From contig JBPOFN010000041.1 in assembly GCA_051251725.1 (NCBI GenBank), positions 1-37,444 on the forward strand: a stretch of 37,444 bases of DNA. Reading direction: 5' to 3'. Below the pieces are notes generated by a model that worked only from the letters and a program-made list of their open reading frames with translations, was not told the origin of the DNA and made no database searches. This DNA comes from JALZUE01 sp051251725. Lineage in GTDB: Bacteria; Pseudomonadota; Gammaproteobacteria; Enterobacterales; Alteromonadaceae. Of the stretch, positions 24,993 through 32,854 are shown in pieces. Within the stretch, counting starts at the first letter, position 1. The number at the start of each line of letters is the position of its first letter. The translations under genes were made by a program, and so were the position numbers.

Positions 24993-25631
24993 TTAAAACC
25001 AGGTTTCTGGGATAATAATGATATCACCTGGTAATACATCAACATTGGCGCTAATTTCGCCATTCTTTAATAAATCATCTATAAACACTTGGTATTGCTT
25101 TTGTTGTCCATCTTCAATGCGAATTAGTTTAGCATTGTTGCCATTAGCAAACTCAGTTAAACCGCCGACACGTATCATCACATCTAATAAGGTCATATTT
25201 TCTGTATAGTTAATTGATTGCGGTGTTGATGCTTCACCAATAATACGAATTTGCTCAGAAAATGGCCCAACAAAACCGCCAACAGTCACGGTAACAATTG
25301 GGTCACGTAAATATGTGCCGAGAATCTTTTCAATTTCTCTGGCAAGTTCAGTCGGTGTTTTACCTGATACTGGAATATCTTCAACAAGCGAGGTGGTGAT
25401 CATGCCATCCGGACGAACTAGAAATGAGCCTGAAACTTCAGGGTTTCGCCAAACAAAAATATTTAATGAATCACCTGGGCCAATTAAATATTTATAAGAG
25501 GTGATTTCTTGGGTAGATGAAGGATGAATTGTCGCTGTAGGTAGAGTGTTTAAGTTACTGCAAGCATTAAGAAAAATAGCCGTGAAAACAACTCCGGCCC
25601 ATTTGTATATAGTAAAAATACGTTTTTCCAT
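24993..25631 (-). CDS. XrtA system polysaccharide export lipoprotein (Wza-like)
   Basis: A 212-residue outer-membrane lipoprotein of the Wza/polysaccharide-export family (TIGR03027). The lipobox LNAC puts the acylated cysteine at C24. The export domain has KYLIGPGDSLNIFVWRNPEVSGSFLVRPDG (47 onward), followed by a SLBB-like region EQIRIIGEAST...LLDVMIRVGGLTEFANGNNAKLIR and the ending VLPGDIIIIPETWF. It is shorter than Wza and lacks the C-terminal membrane-spanning helix, so the barrel from TIGR03016 may supply the outer-membrane passage; this is inference. It heads the five-gene minus-strand operon, with aggt seven bases before the ATG. Confidence 0.94.
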   Translation of the reverse strand: MEKRIFTIYKWAGVVFTAIFLNACSNLNTLPTATIHPSSTQEITSYKYLIGPGDSLNIFVWRNPEVSGSFLVRPDGMITTSLVEDIPVSGKTPTELAREIEKILGTYLRDPIVTVTVGGFVGPFSEQIRIIGEASTPQSINYTENMTLLDVMIRVGGLTEFANGNNAKLIRIEDGQQKQYQVFIDDLLKNGEISANVDVLPGDIIIIPETWF

Positions 25632-25864
25632 GGTGATGACCTATGACCTTATTTGAGGCGATAAAGAAACTATTTTATAAAAGTATCAATAAAGTAACAG
25701 ATTGTATTTGATTTTTACATTAAAAATATAGTTTTAATTATCTGAACTTAGTGTGATTTATTTGTTAATCATGCTGAGCAATTCTTTACTTTTTAAAGTG
25801 GATCCAGTCTAATACGCTAATAAAATTGCTTATCGACAATAATAAAAAAGGAATTATAGTCGTA
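25632..25864. promoter_or_regulatory. Divergent promoter region of the two XrtA operons
   Basis: This 233-base AT-rich gap drives the export operon leftwards and the biosynthesis operon rightwards. I searched both strands for the sigma-54 spacing GG-N10-GC and found none, so ordinary sigma-70 promoters are more likely for both operons, even though the pathway regulator PrsR is a sigma-54 activator. No confident -35/-10 pair was fixed. Confidence 0.45.
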
Positions 25865-27268
25865 ATGTCTAATCCTAAGTTTCGCGACGTATCATCTGGT
25901 AGTAAATCCCTAGTATTACTAGAATTACTTGTTTTTGCTAGCTCGCTACTGGCTACCGTATATTTAAATAATATTTTTGTTTTTGTTCAGCAAGCAGTTA
26001 TTCCTGATAATGTACTTATTGTCTATGCCTTGGTGTTTTCGCTTGTTGTGCAATTGTCGGCTCTGGCTTTAGGTTTATATAATTCAAAATTGCGAGAAAC
26101 ATTACGCGGGGTTTTACGCCGTTTAATGGTGTCAGTTGCTATTGGCTTTTTCTTAGTAACAATCGTTAATCCTTTCTATGGCGTTAATGCCTTGGCTATT
26201 GAGCTGTTAGCAATTTCTTCGGTGTTAAGTTTTATTTTGATTTCTTTGGTGCGAACCATTGTCTTTCGTATTGACTTTTTTGGTTTTAATAAGCGAAAAG
26301 TTCTAGTACTTGGTGCTGGAGAACGTTCGTCTATTATTGAAAGACGTATGCGCCGTGATGTTGATCGTCAGCACTTTAATCTACACGGCTTTGTCGTTAT
26401 GGATGGTGATGCAGACAACGGCATTAAAAATGAAAATCGCATCGAGCTTGATGGCTCGTTAGTCAATTATGCGCTTGAAAATGAAATTGATGAAATTGTT
26501 GTTGCTAGCGATGAACGCAGAAATAATTTACCGGTTGATGAGTTGTTCGCTTGTAAAATTCGCGGTGTTGAAGTTACTGAAATTCTTGATTTTATTGAAC
26601 GTGAAACCGGTCAAATAGCGGTTAATTTAATTTATCCAAGTTGGGTTATATACTCTAATGGCTTTGCCTCGAATAACCATCTTCGTAATAGTTTAGATTG
26701 GGTTTTTAACGCGACAATGGCGTTTTTTCTCTTTATCCTTACTTGCCCAATAATGCTTATTACTGTGCTTTTAATCAAATTAGATGAAGGTATGAAAGCG
26801 CCCGTTTTTTACACGCAAGAGCGAGTAGGATTAGACGGACAAGCTTTTAGTATCATCAAATTTAGAAGTATGCGTATCGACGCTGAAAAAGATGGCGCGC
26901 AAATGGCGTCTAAAAATGATGACCGAACAACAAAAATAGGTCATATATTACGTAAATACCGCATTGACGAATTACCGCAAATATATAACGTAATGCGTGG
27001 TGATATGGGTTTTGTTGGTCCTAGACCTGAGCGACCTGAATTTGTTCAGGGCTTAATTAAGCGTATTCCTTATTACAATGAGCGTCACAACGTAAAGCCA
27101 GGTTTGACCGGTTGGGCACAATTGAAGTACCCATATGGCGCATCTGAAGAAGATTCATTAGAAAAGCTTAAATACGATTTGTACTATATTAAGCACCGCA
27201 GTTTCTTGCTTGATCTGCTTATATTGATCCGCACGGTAGAAATCGTGTTATTTGGTCAAGGGCGATAA
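25865..27268 (+). CDS. XrtA system initiating sugar-phosphate transferase
   Basis: A 467-residue polyprenyl-phosphate hexose-1-phosphate transferase (TIGR03013), which starts repeat-unit assembly on undecaprenyl phosphate. There are four N-terminal membrane helices, a nucleotide-binding-like domain (VLVLGAGERSSIIERRM), another membrane helix (AMAFFLFILTCPIMLITVLLI), and the catalytic PGT domain: ERVGLDGQAFSIIKFRSM, LRKYRIDELPQIYNVMRGDMGFVGPRPERPEF, and VKPGLTGWAQLKYPYG. The catalytic Asp-Glu pair lies in RIDELPQ. I place the start at ATG 25865; a TTG at 25826 would add 13 residues. It heads the plus-strand operon, and the deacetylase begins five bases after it. Confidence 0.94.
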   Translation: MSNPKFRDVSSGSKSLVLLELLVFASSLLATVYLNNIFVFVQQAVIPDNVLIVYALVFSLVVQLSALALGLYNSKLRETLRGVLRRLMVSVAIGFFLVTIVNPFYGVNALAIELLAISSVLSFILISLVRTIVFRIDFFGFNKRKVLVLGAGERSSIIERRMRRDVDRQHFNLHGFVVMDGDADNGIKNENRIELDGSLVNYALENEIDEIVVASDERRNNLPVDELFACKIRGVEVTEILDFIERETGQIAVNLIYPSWVIYSNGFASNNHLRNSLDWVFNATMAFFLFILTCPIMLITVLLIKLDEGMKAPVFYTQERVGLDGQAFSIIKFRSMRIDAEKDGAQMASKNDDRTTKIGHILRKYRIDELPQIYNVMRGDMGFVGPRPERPEFVQGLIKRIPYYNERHNVKPGLTGWAQLKYPYGASEEDSLEKLKYDLYYIKHRSFLLDLLILIRTVEIVLFGQGR

Positions 27269-27273
27269 TATTT

Positions 27274-28164
27274 ATGTCAACAGCATTACCGCTAGCGTTA
27301 AAAACAAGACCTCAAGGCAATAAACAATCTAATATTGTTAATGCGATGACTATTGACGTTGAAGATTATTTTCATGTTTCAGCCTTTGAAAAAGTAATCT
27401 CTCCTGATGACTGGAAAGCTTGTCAGCCTACCGTTGATTACAATACCCGCCGGATATTGGACCTATATGCCCAATACGACACCAAAGCGACTTTTTTTAT
27501 CTTAGGCTGGGTGGCTAAAGCTTTTCCTGATCTAATTGCTGAAATTAGCAAACAAGGGCATGAAGTTGCTAGCCATGGCATGAATCATCGCAGGGCCAGT
27601 ACACAAACTTATGCTGAGCTTAAAGACGATATTCAAACCAGCTTGAATTTGTTGGAAGATATTACCGGCAATAAAGTTTTAGGTTATCGCGCGCCGAGTT
27701 TTTCGATAGGTAAACAAAACGAATGGGCGTTCGAGTTATTAGCTGAGTTGGGCATTGTTTATAGCTCGAGTACTTACCCTATCGAACATGATTTATATGG
27801 CACACCAGATTGGCCGCGTTTTATCCATCAGCGCTCTGAAGGTATTATCGAAATTCCAATTCCTACCATTCGCCAGCAAGATAAAAATACCGGCATAGGC
27901 GGTGGTGGTTATTTTCGTTTATATCCCTATTGGATGTCGAAAAAACGTATTAATAAATTTCATAGCCAAGAACAACAGCCGTACAGCTTTTATTTCCACC
28001 CTTGGGAAATTGACCCGAATCAACCAAGAGTCGCTGGCGCTTCGTTTAAATCAAAATTTCGTCATTATGTTAATTTATCTCGAATGGAATCTAAGATTGT
28101 TCATTTGTTGGAAGATTATCATTGGGATACCATGGCGAATGTTTATTTAAATAAAAAAAATTAA
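27274..28164 (+). CDS. XrtA system polysaccharide deacetylase
   Basis: A 296-residue NodB-type carbohydrate esterase with the C-terminal extension typical of XrtA loci (TIGR03006, DUF3473). Motif 1 is MTIDVEDYFHV (D28, E30, D31), motif 2 HEVASHGMNHR (H101, H105), motif 3 GYRAPSFSIG, and the extension carries GGGGYFRLYPYWM and SFYFHPWEIDPNQPRV, then FRHYVNLSRMESK. The metal-binding triad is intact. There is no signal peptide, so it probably acts in the cytoplasm on lipid-linked or precursor sugars, removing N-acetyl groups. It is the second gene of the biosynthesis operon. Confidence 0.94.
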   Translation: MSTALPLALKTRPQGNKQSNIVNAMTIDVEDYFHVSAFEKVISPDDWKACQPTVDYNTRRILDLYAQYDTKATFFILGWVAKAFPDLIAEISKQGHEVASHGMNHRRASTQTYAELKDDIQTSLNLLEDITGNKVLGYRAPSFSIGKQNEWAFELLAELGIVYSSSTYPIEHDLYGTPDWPRFIHQRSEGIIEIPIPTIRQQDKNTGIGGGGYFRLYPYWMSKKRINKFHSQEQQPYSFYFHPWEIDPNQPRVAGASFKSKFRHYVNLSRMESKIVHLLEDYHWDTMANVYLNKKN

Positions 28165-28173
28165 GAGAATAAG

Positions 28174-29208
28174 ATGTTAAATGGACAGGTAAAAACATTA
28201 TCGAGTAAGGATTTCTCGCGTTGGGATGACTATGTTAAAGCCCACGCCGAAGGAACTTTTTTTCATTTAAGTGGTTGGCAGGCAGTCATCGAGAACAGCT
28301 TCTCCCATCCTTGTTATTTTTTGTATGTTGAATCCGATAAGGGTATTACAGGTGTTTTACCTTTAGTCGAAGTTAAAAGTAAGCTTTTTGGACATGCCTT
28401 AATCTCTACGCCCTTTTGCGTTTATGGTGGGGCATTAGCCGATGATGACTCAATCGCACGCCTGTTAGAAAAAGAAGCCGTATCGCTAGCTGAATCATTG
28501 TCTGTTGATCATTTAGAGTTACGTTATAAAACAGAACAAGATAATGGAATGTTATTGAAGCAAATGCATAGCTCATTTGGTTGTGAATTAGCAGAAGATG
28601 ATGAGAAAATATTAGCATCTGTTAAAAAGAAGCAAAGAGCAGTTATACGTCATTCATTAAAAAATGAATTAACCAGCAAAGTTTCGCATCAAATTGATGA
28701 TTTTTATCAACTATTATCTGAAAGCTATCGTAATTTAGGCACCCCGATATTTACAAAGAAGTACTTTCAAAACCTAGTCAATGTATTTGGTGACGATTTA
28801 GACGTAATGGTTATTTATGATAAAGACCAGCAGCCTTCTAATTCAGTGATGAATTTTTATTTTAAAGAGCAAGTGATCCCATATTATGGTGGTGGTAACA
28901 GCGATGCTCGTTATCATAAAAGTGCTGATTTTATGTATTATAAAGTGATGTGTAATGCAAAAGAAAAAGGGGCTACATGGTATGACTTCGGACGCAGTAA
29001 AAATGACAGCGGCGCTTATCGATATAAGAAAACCTGGGGCATGGAGCCGCAACCATTGTTTTATTATTATCATTTAGTGAAGGCGACAGAGTTACCTAAC
29101 TTGAGTCCAAATAACCCCAAATATAAAATTTTTATCAATATGTGGCAAAAACTACCATTAAAAATAAGCCAGATAGTTGGCCCGTTTTTATCCAAGTATT
29201 TAGGTTAA
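28174..29208 (+). CDS. FemAB family XrtA-associated protein
   Basis: A 344-residue protein with two GNAT-like halves as in FemAB peptidyltransferases (TIGR03019). Visible elements are FHLSGWQAVIENSF, ITGVLPLVEVKSKLFG, the helix VKKKQRAVIRHSL, the second-half ITKKYFQNL-like segment, YKDQQPSNSVMNFYFKEQVIPYYGGGNSD, and DFMYYKVMCNAKEKGATWYDFGRSKNDSGAYRYKKTWGMEPQP split over positions 250-292. Family members use aminoacyl-tRNA as donor; the acceptor in XrtA loci is not known and could be an amino sugar freed by the deacetylase encoded just upstream (nine-base gap). That link is inference. Confidence 0.92.
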   Translation: MLNGQVKTLSSKDFSRWDDYVKAHAEGTFFHLSGWQAVIENSFSHPCYFLYVESDKGITGVLPLVEVKSKLFGHALISTPFCVYGGALADDDSIARLLEKEAVSLAESLSVDHLELRYKTEQDNGMLLKQMHSSFGCELAEDDEKILASVKKKQRAVIRHSLKNELTSKVSHQIDDFYQLLSESYRNLGTPIFTKKYFQNLVNVFGDDLDVMVIYDKDQQPSNSVMNFYFKEQVIPYYGGGNSDARYHKSADFMYYKVMCNAKEKGATWYDFGRSKNDSGAYRYKKTWGMEPQPLFYYYHLVKATELPNLSPNNPKYKIFINMWQKLPLKISQIVGPFLSKYLG

Positions 29209-29212
29209 GAAT

Positions 29213-30436
29213 ATGACTAAAACACCATTATTATTTTTGTGTCATCGCATTCCTTTTCCTCCGAATAAAGGCGATAAAATAACAACGTTTAATTTATTAA
29301 TGTTTTTATCTAGTCGCTACGATGTCCATTTAGGTTGCTTTGTTGATGATGAATACGATAGACAATATACCGAAGAGCTAGCAAAGTTTTGCAAAAGTTA
29401 TTATTGCGAAGATATTTGTGATAGAAAACAATCTAAAAGTGGTATTAAAGCCTTATTAACCGGGCAGTCAGTGTCAGTTGCACATTATAACTCAGCTTCA
29501 TTTCAAGCTTGGGTTGATCAAACTATTGAGAAACAAAAAATTGATAAATTATTTGTTTATTCTTCAGGAATATCACAATTTATTGATTTCCCGCGTTATG
29601 AAAATAAAACGCGGATATTAGATATGGCAGATGTTGACTCTGATAAATGGCGCCAGTATGCTGAAAATAAACCTTGGTATTCGAGGTGGATTTATTCGCG
29701 TGAGCAGCGAATTTTAGAAAAATATGAACAAAAGATATTATCTGATTATCAAGCATTAACCCTGATAACTGATGACGAAGCTGCATTATTTCGAACTATT
29801 TCACCAAGTGAACAGCATCATAAAATAGTAACCTTATCAAACGGTGTTGATACCGACTATTTTTCATCCGAAGCAAGGTTTGATTTAACTGACTTACCTG
29901 AACTTAATAAATTATCAATTAGCTTTACCGGCGCGATGGATTATTGGGCGAATGAAGATGCTGTAGTATGGTTTTGTCAGCATGTATGGCCAAAAATTAA
30001 AACACAGTTTAAAGATTGTACTTTTTATATTGTTGGCGGAAAACCGAGTGATAAAGTATGCCAATTAGCTAAATTATCTGGAGTTGTTGTTACCGGCCGC
30101 GTTCCTGATGTGCGTCCTTATTTAGATGCATCTGTGCTCGCCGTGGCGCCAATGCGAATCGCTCGAGGAGTACAAAATAAAGTACTTGAAGCGATGGCAA
30201 TGGCTAAACCAGTGGTGATGACGTCGATGGGGCAAGAAGGTATTGAGGTTGATGATTATCAGAGAGCACTAGTAATCGATGACCCTGAATTGATGGCAGA
30301 TAAAATTATTGAGCTTATTCATAAAGATGAAAGAGCGTATGCAGGTAATCGAGAATGGATTATTCAGCGCTATAGCTGGGATGGTGCACTTGAAAAATTA
30401 CCCTCATTATTAAATTTAACTAAGGAAAGTAGCTAA
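29213..30436 (+). CDS. XrtA system glycosyltransferase, TIGR03087 type
   Basis: A 407-residue GT-B fold glycosyltransferase (TIGR03087). The N-terminal acceptor domain begins PLLFLCHRIPFPPNKGDKIT, the family signature. The C-terminal GT1/GT4-like donor domain has ISFTGAMDYWANEDAVVWF, FYIVGGKPSDKV, VTGRVPDVRPYLDASVLAVAP and the donor-binding ARGVQNKVLEAMAMAKPVVMT, with the E of VLEAM as the expected donor-sugar contact. It is probably cytoplasmic and adds one sugar to the lipid-linked repeat unit. The next gene overlaps its stop codon by one base (TAATG). Confidence 0.93.
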   Translation: MTKTPLLFLCHRIPFPPNKGDKITTFNLLMFLSSRYDVHLGCFVDDEYDRQYTEELAKFCKSYYCEDICDRKQSKSGIKALLTGQSVSVAHYNSASFQAWVDQTIEKQKIDKLFVYSSGISQFIDFPRYENKTRILDMADVDSDKWRQYAENKPWYSRWIYSREQRILEKYEQKILSDYQALTLITDDEAALFRTISPSEQHHKIVTLSNGVDTDYFSSEARFDLTDLPELNKLSISFTGAMDYWANEDAVVWFCQHVWPKIKTQFKDCTFYIVGGKPSDKVCQLAKLSGVVVTGRVPDVRPYLDASVLAVAPMRIARGVQNKVLEAMAMAKPVVMTSMGQEGIEVDDYQRALVIDDPELMADKIIELIHKDERAYAGNREWIIQRYSWDGALEKLPSLLNLTKESS

Positions 30437-31461
30437 TGATTGTTCGTTCAAGAGCCCCTCTTCGTATTGGCTTAGCCGGTGGCGGAACCGACGTATCGCC
30501 ATATAGTGATCAATATGGCGGATGTATTTTAAATGCGACAATAAATATGTTCGCTTATACAACGATTGAAACTCGTGATGATGGCTTATTAACATTCCAA
30601 GCGTTGGATATGAAAAAATCATATTCAGCCCCTGCAAATGAAGAGATAGAACTGTCAGGTGATTTAATTCTGCATAAAGCAATTCATCGACGAGTAATGC
30701 GAGACTTTAATAATAATAAACCTTTAGCGGTAAACGTTATTACCTACTCTGATGCACCTCCTGGAAGTGGTCTAGGTTCTTCATCTACCATGGTAGTTTC
30801 AATTTTAGCTGCTTATCGCGAGTTGTTAAAATTACCTTTGGGTGAGTATGATTTAGCGCATTTAGCGTTTGAAATAGAACGTGAAGATTGTAAACTCTCT
30901 GGTGGTAAACAAGATCAATACGCGGCAACGTTTGGTGGTGTTAACTTTATGGAATTCTATAAAGACAATGTGTTAGTTAACCCATTAAGAATTCGTAAAG
31001 AAATATTAAGCGAATTAGAAAGCCAAATGGTACTTTACTTTACTGGGATTTCTCGTGATTCAGGTAAAATAATCGACGATCAAATAAAAGCCGCAGGGAA
31101 AAAAGACGACAGTAAATCTCTTGATGCCTTACATCGAGTAAAACAGCATGCGTTTGCTATGAAAGAGTGTTTGTTAAGAAACGATATCGAAGGTATGTCC
31201 GAATTATTAAAAGCTTCATGGGAAGCTAAAAAAGGCACATCAACGTCAATTTCTAACCCTCATGTTGAAGCAATGTCTGAATTAGCGCTAGCCAATGGTG
31301 CCAAAGCATTAAAATTATCTGGTGCAGGCGGTGGCGGTTTTATGATGCTATTTGCTGAACCGACAAAAAAACTACCGTTAATGGAGCTATTAAGCGAAAC
31401 TGATGGGCAAGTACATAAATTTCAATTAACTCAAAATGGAGTTGAAGCATGGACTGTATAA
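30436..31461 (+). CDS. hddA: D-glycero-D-manno-heptose 7-phosphate kinase (GHMP)
   Basis: A 341-residue GHMP-superfamily kinase most like HddA, which phosphorylates D-glycero-alpha-D-manno-heptose 7-phosphate at C1. Motif 1 is MIVRSRAPLRIGLAGGGTDVSPY, motif 2 the P-loop-like SDAPPGSGLGSSSTM (105-119), and motif 3 KLSGAGGGGFMMLFAE; the family's KLSGGKQDQYAATFGGVNFM is also present. Assignment is strengthened by the two following genes, a GmhA-like isomerase and an HddC-like guanylyltransferase, with which it overlaps or is nearly continuous. A fucose or galactose kinase role is less likely given these neighbours. The gene starts at TAATG and has aagga upstream. Confidence 0.85.
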   Translation: MIVRSRAPLRIGLAGGGTDVSPYSDQYGGCILNATINMFAYTTIETRDDGLLTFQALDMKKSYSAPANEEIELSGDLILHKAIHRRVMRDFNNNKPLAVNVITYSDAPPGSGLGSSSTMVVSILAAYRELLKLPLGEYDLAHLAFEIEREDCKLSGGKQDQYAATFGGVNFMEFYKDNVLVNPLRIRKEILSELESQMVLYFTGISRDSGKIIDDQIKAAGKKDDSKSLDALHRVKQHAFAMKECLLRNDIEGMSELLKASWEAKKGTSTSISNPHVEAMSELALANGAKALKLSGAGGGGFMMLFAEPTKKLPLMELLSETDGQVHKFQLTQNGVEAWTV

Positions 31462-32045
31462 AATATATTAAAGACCATTTCGAAAAAACGATTCAAACTA
31501 AGCAAGCTATTCTTGCTGATGATGCGTTAATGAATCGTATTGTTGAAGCGGCAGAGCTTTGTATATCAGCGTTAAGAAATGGTAATAAAATCATGTTTGC
31601 TGGTAATGGCGGCAGTGCTGCTGATGCACAGCATTTAGCGGCTGAATTTGTTAGTCGTTTTAACTTTGACCGCCCAGGTTTAGCATCAATTGCGCTAACC
31701 ACTGATACGTCAATGTTAACGGCTATTGGGAATGATTATGGTTTTCTACAATTATTCTCTCGTCAATTACAAGCAAATGGCAGAGAAGGTGATGTCTTTT
31801 TCGGTATTAGCACATCAGGCAACTCAGCTAATGTAATTGAAGCCGTTGAAATGGCGCATAAAATGGGTGTTAAAACTGTCGCTTTATGTGGTAACAAAGG
31901 TAAGTTAACTGAAATTTGTGACTACAAATTAGACGTGCCATCAAGTAGCACTCCTTATATTCAAGAATCGCATATTTCGATCGGCCATATTATTTGCGGT
32001 ATCGTTGAAGAATTGATGTTTGCAGAATATAAACCTGCAGATTAA
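31449..32045 (+). CDS. gmhA: Phosphoheptose isomerase GmhA-like
   Basis: A 198-residue SIS-domain isomerase that converts sedoheptulose 7-phosphate to D-glycero-D-manno-heptose 7-phosphate. Typical GmhA elements are KIMFAGNGGSAADAQHLAAEFVSRF (48-71, with H62 and E66 as likely metal ligands), LTTDTSMLTAIGNDYGF (83-99), GISTSGNSANV, TVALCGNKGKL and IQESHISIGHIICGIVEE. All active-site segments are intact. It overlaps hddA by 13 bases. A housekeeping gmhA for lipopolysaccharide heptose is expected elsewhere, so this would be a second, pathway-dedicated copy; that is inference. Confidence 0.9.
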   Translation: MDCIKYIKDHFEKTIQTKQAILADDALMNRIVEAAELCISALRNGNKIMFAGNGGSAADAQHLAAEFVSRFNFDRPGLASIALTTDTSMLTAIGNDYGFLQLFSRQLQANGREGDVFFGISTSGNSANVIEAVEMAHKMGVKTVALCGNKGKLTEICDYKLDVPSSSTPYIQESHISIGHIICGIVEELMFAEYKPAD

Positions 32046-32072
32046 GTCGTTTTTACAAGATAGGTTGTTTTT

Positions 32073-32780
32073 ATGGAAGCGATATTATTAGCGGGTGGAT
32101 TGGGCTCTCGTTTGCATGGCGTGACAGGAGATCGTTACCCTAAATCACTGGCAGAAGTAGATGGACGTCCATTTTTACATTATGTGGTGAAATATTTAGA
32201 AAGCATGGGCGTGACTCGGTTTGTTTTTGCGGTCTCCCATCATTCGCAAATGATAGTCGACGATATCACTTTAAACTTCCCTGAATTAGATGCGCATTAT
32301 TCGGTAGAATCAGAGCCTTTAGGGACTGGCGGGGCAATTAAACAAGCCCTAGCCAAAGTGAAAAGTGAACAGGTTATTGTGGTTAATTCTGATTCATTTA
32401 TGGAGTTTTCACTCGATAAATTTGTTACTTTTTTTGAACAAAAAAATGCTAATTTAGCGATTGTATGTACACAGGTTGAAGATATTAGTCGTTTTGGCGC
32501 GGCTGATATTGGTGATGACGGCGTGTTAAATAAATTCTTTGAAAAAGGCCGTGAAGGGCAAGGATTCATTAATTCTGGTATTTACTTGCTAGATAAATCA
32601 CACCCAACCCTGAATAAGTTGAATGGTAAATTTAGCTTTGAAAACGATGTATTATCAAGTAAATCTGAACCTGTATATGCTATGAAAAATGAAGGTTTAT
32701 TTTTTGATATAGGTACGCCAGATGATTTTGCGGGTGCTCAGCAATTAGTTGCAAATCATGGCGATTTATTTTTGAAATAA
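32073..32780 (+). CDS. hddC: D-glycero-alpha-D-manno-heptose 1-phosphate guanylyltransferase
   Basis: A 235-residue nucleotidyltransferase with the Rossmann-like sugar-nucleotidyltransferase signature EAILLAGGLGSRLHGVTGDRYPKSLAEV (2-29), EPLGTGGAIKQAL, VVNSDSFMEFSL and a C-terminal FENDVLSS...FFDIGTPDDFAGAQ. Together with HddA and GmhA it would form GDP-D-glycero-alpha-D-manno-heptose. Related enzymes use glucose-1-P or mannose-1-P, and the sequence alone cannot exclude those, but the neighbours favour heptose. The pathway also needs a heptose bisphosphate phosphatase (GmhB), which is not encoded in the window. Confidence 0.85.
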   Translation: MEAILLAGGLGSRLHGVTGDRYPKSLAEVDGRPFLHYVVKYLESMGVTRFVFAVSHHSQMIVDDITLNFPELDAHYSVESEPLGTGGAIKQALAKVKSEQVIVVNSDSFMEFSLDKFVTFFEQKNANLAIVCTQVEDISRFGAADIGDDGVLNKFFEKGREGQGFINSGIYLLDKSHPTLNKLNGKFSFENDVLSSKSEPVYAMKNEGLFFDIGTPDDFAGAQQLVANHGDLFLK

Positions 32781-32854
32781 TTTGCTCTTTTAAATAAGAA
32801 CGTATTGATTTTTCCTTAAAATCTCTATCACTAAATAACAATAAGAAAATAATT

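Noticed and set aside
25632..25864. Sigma-54 promoters for the main XrtA operons
   Set aside because: Neither strand has GG-N10-GC in this gap, so PrsR control here is not supported by the sequence.
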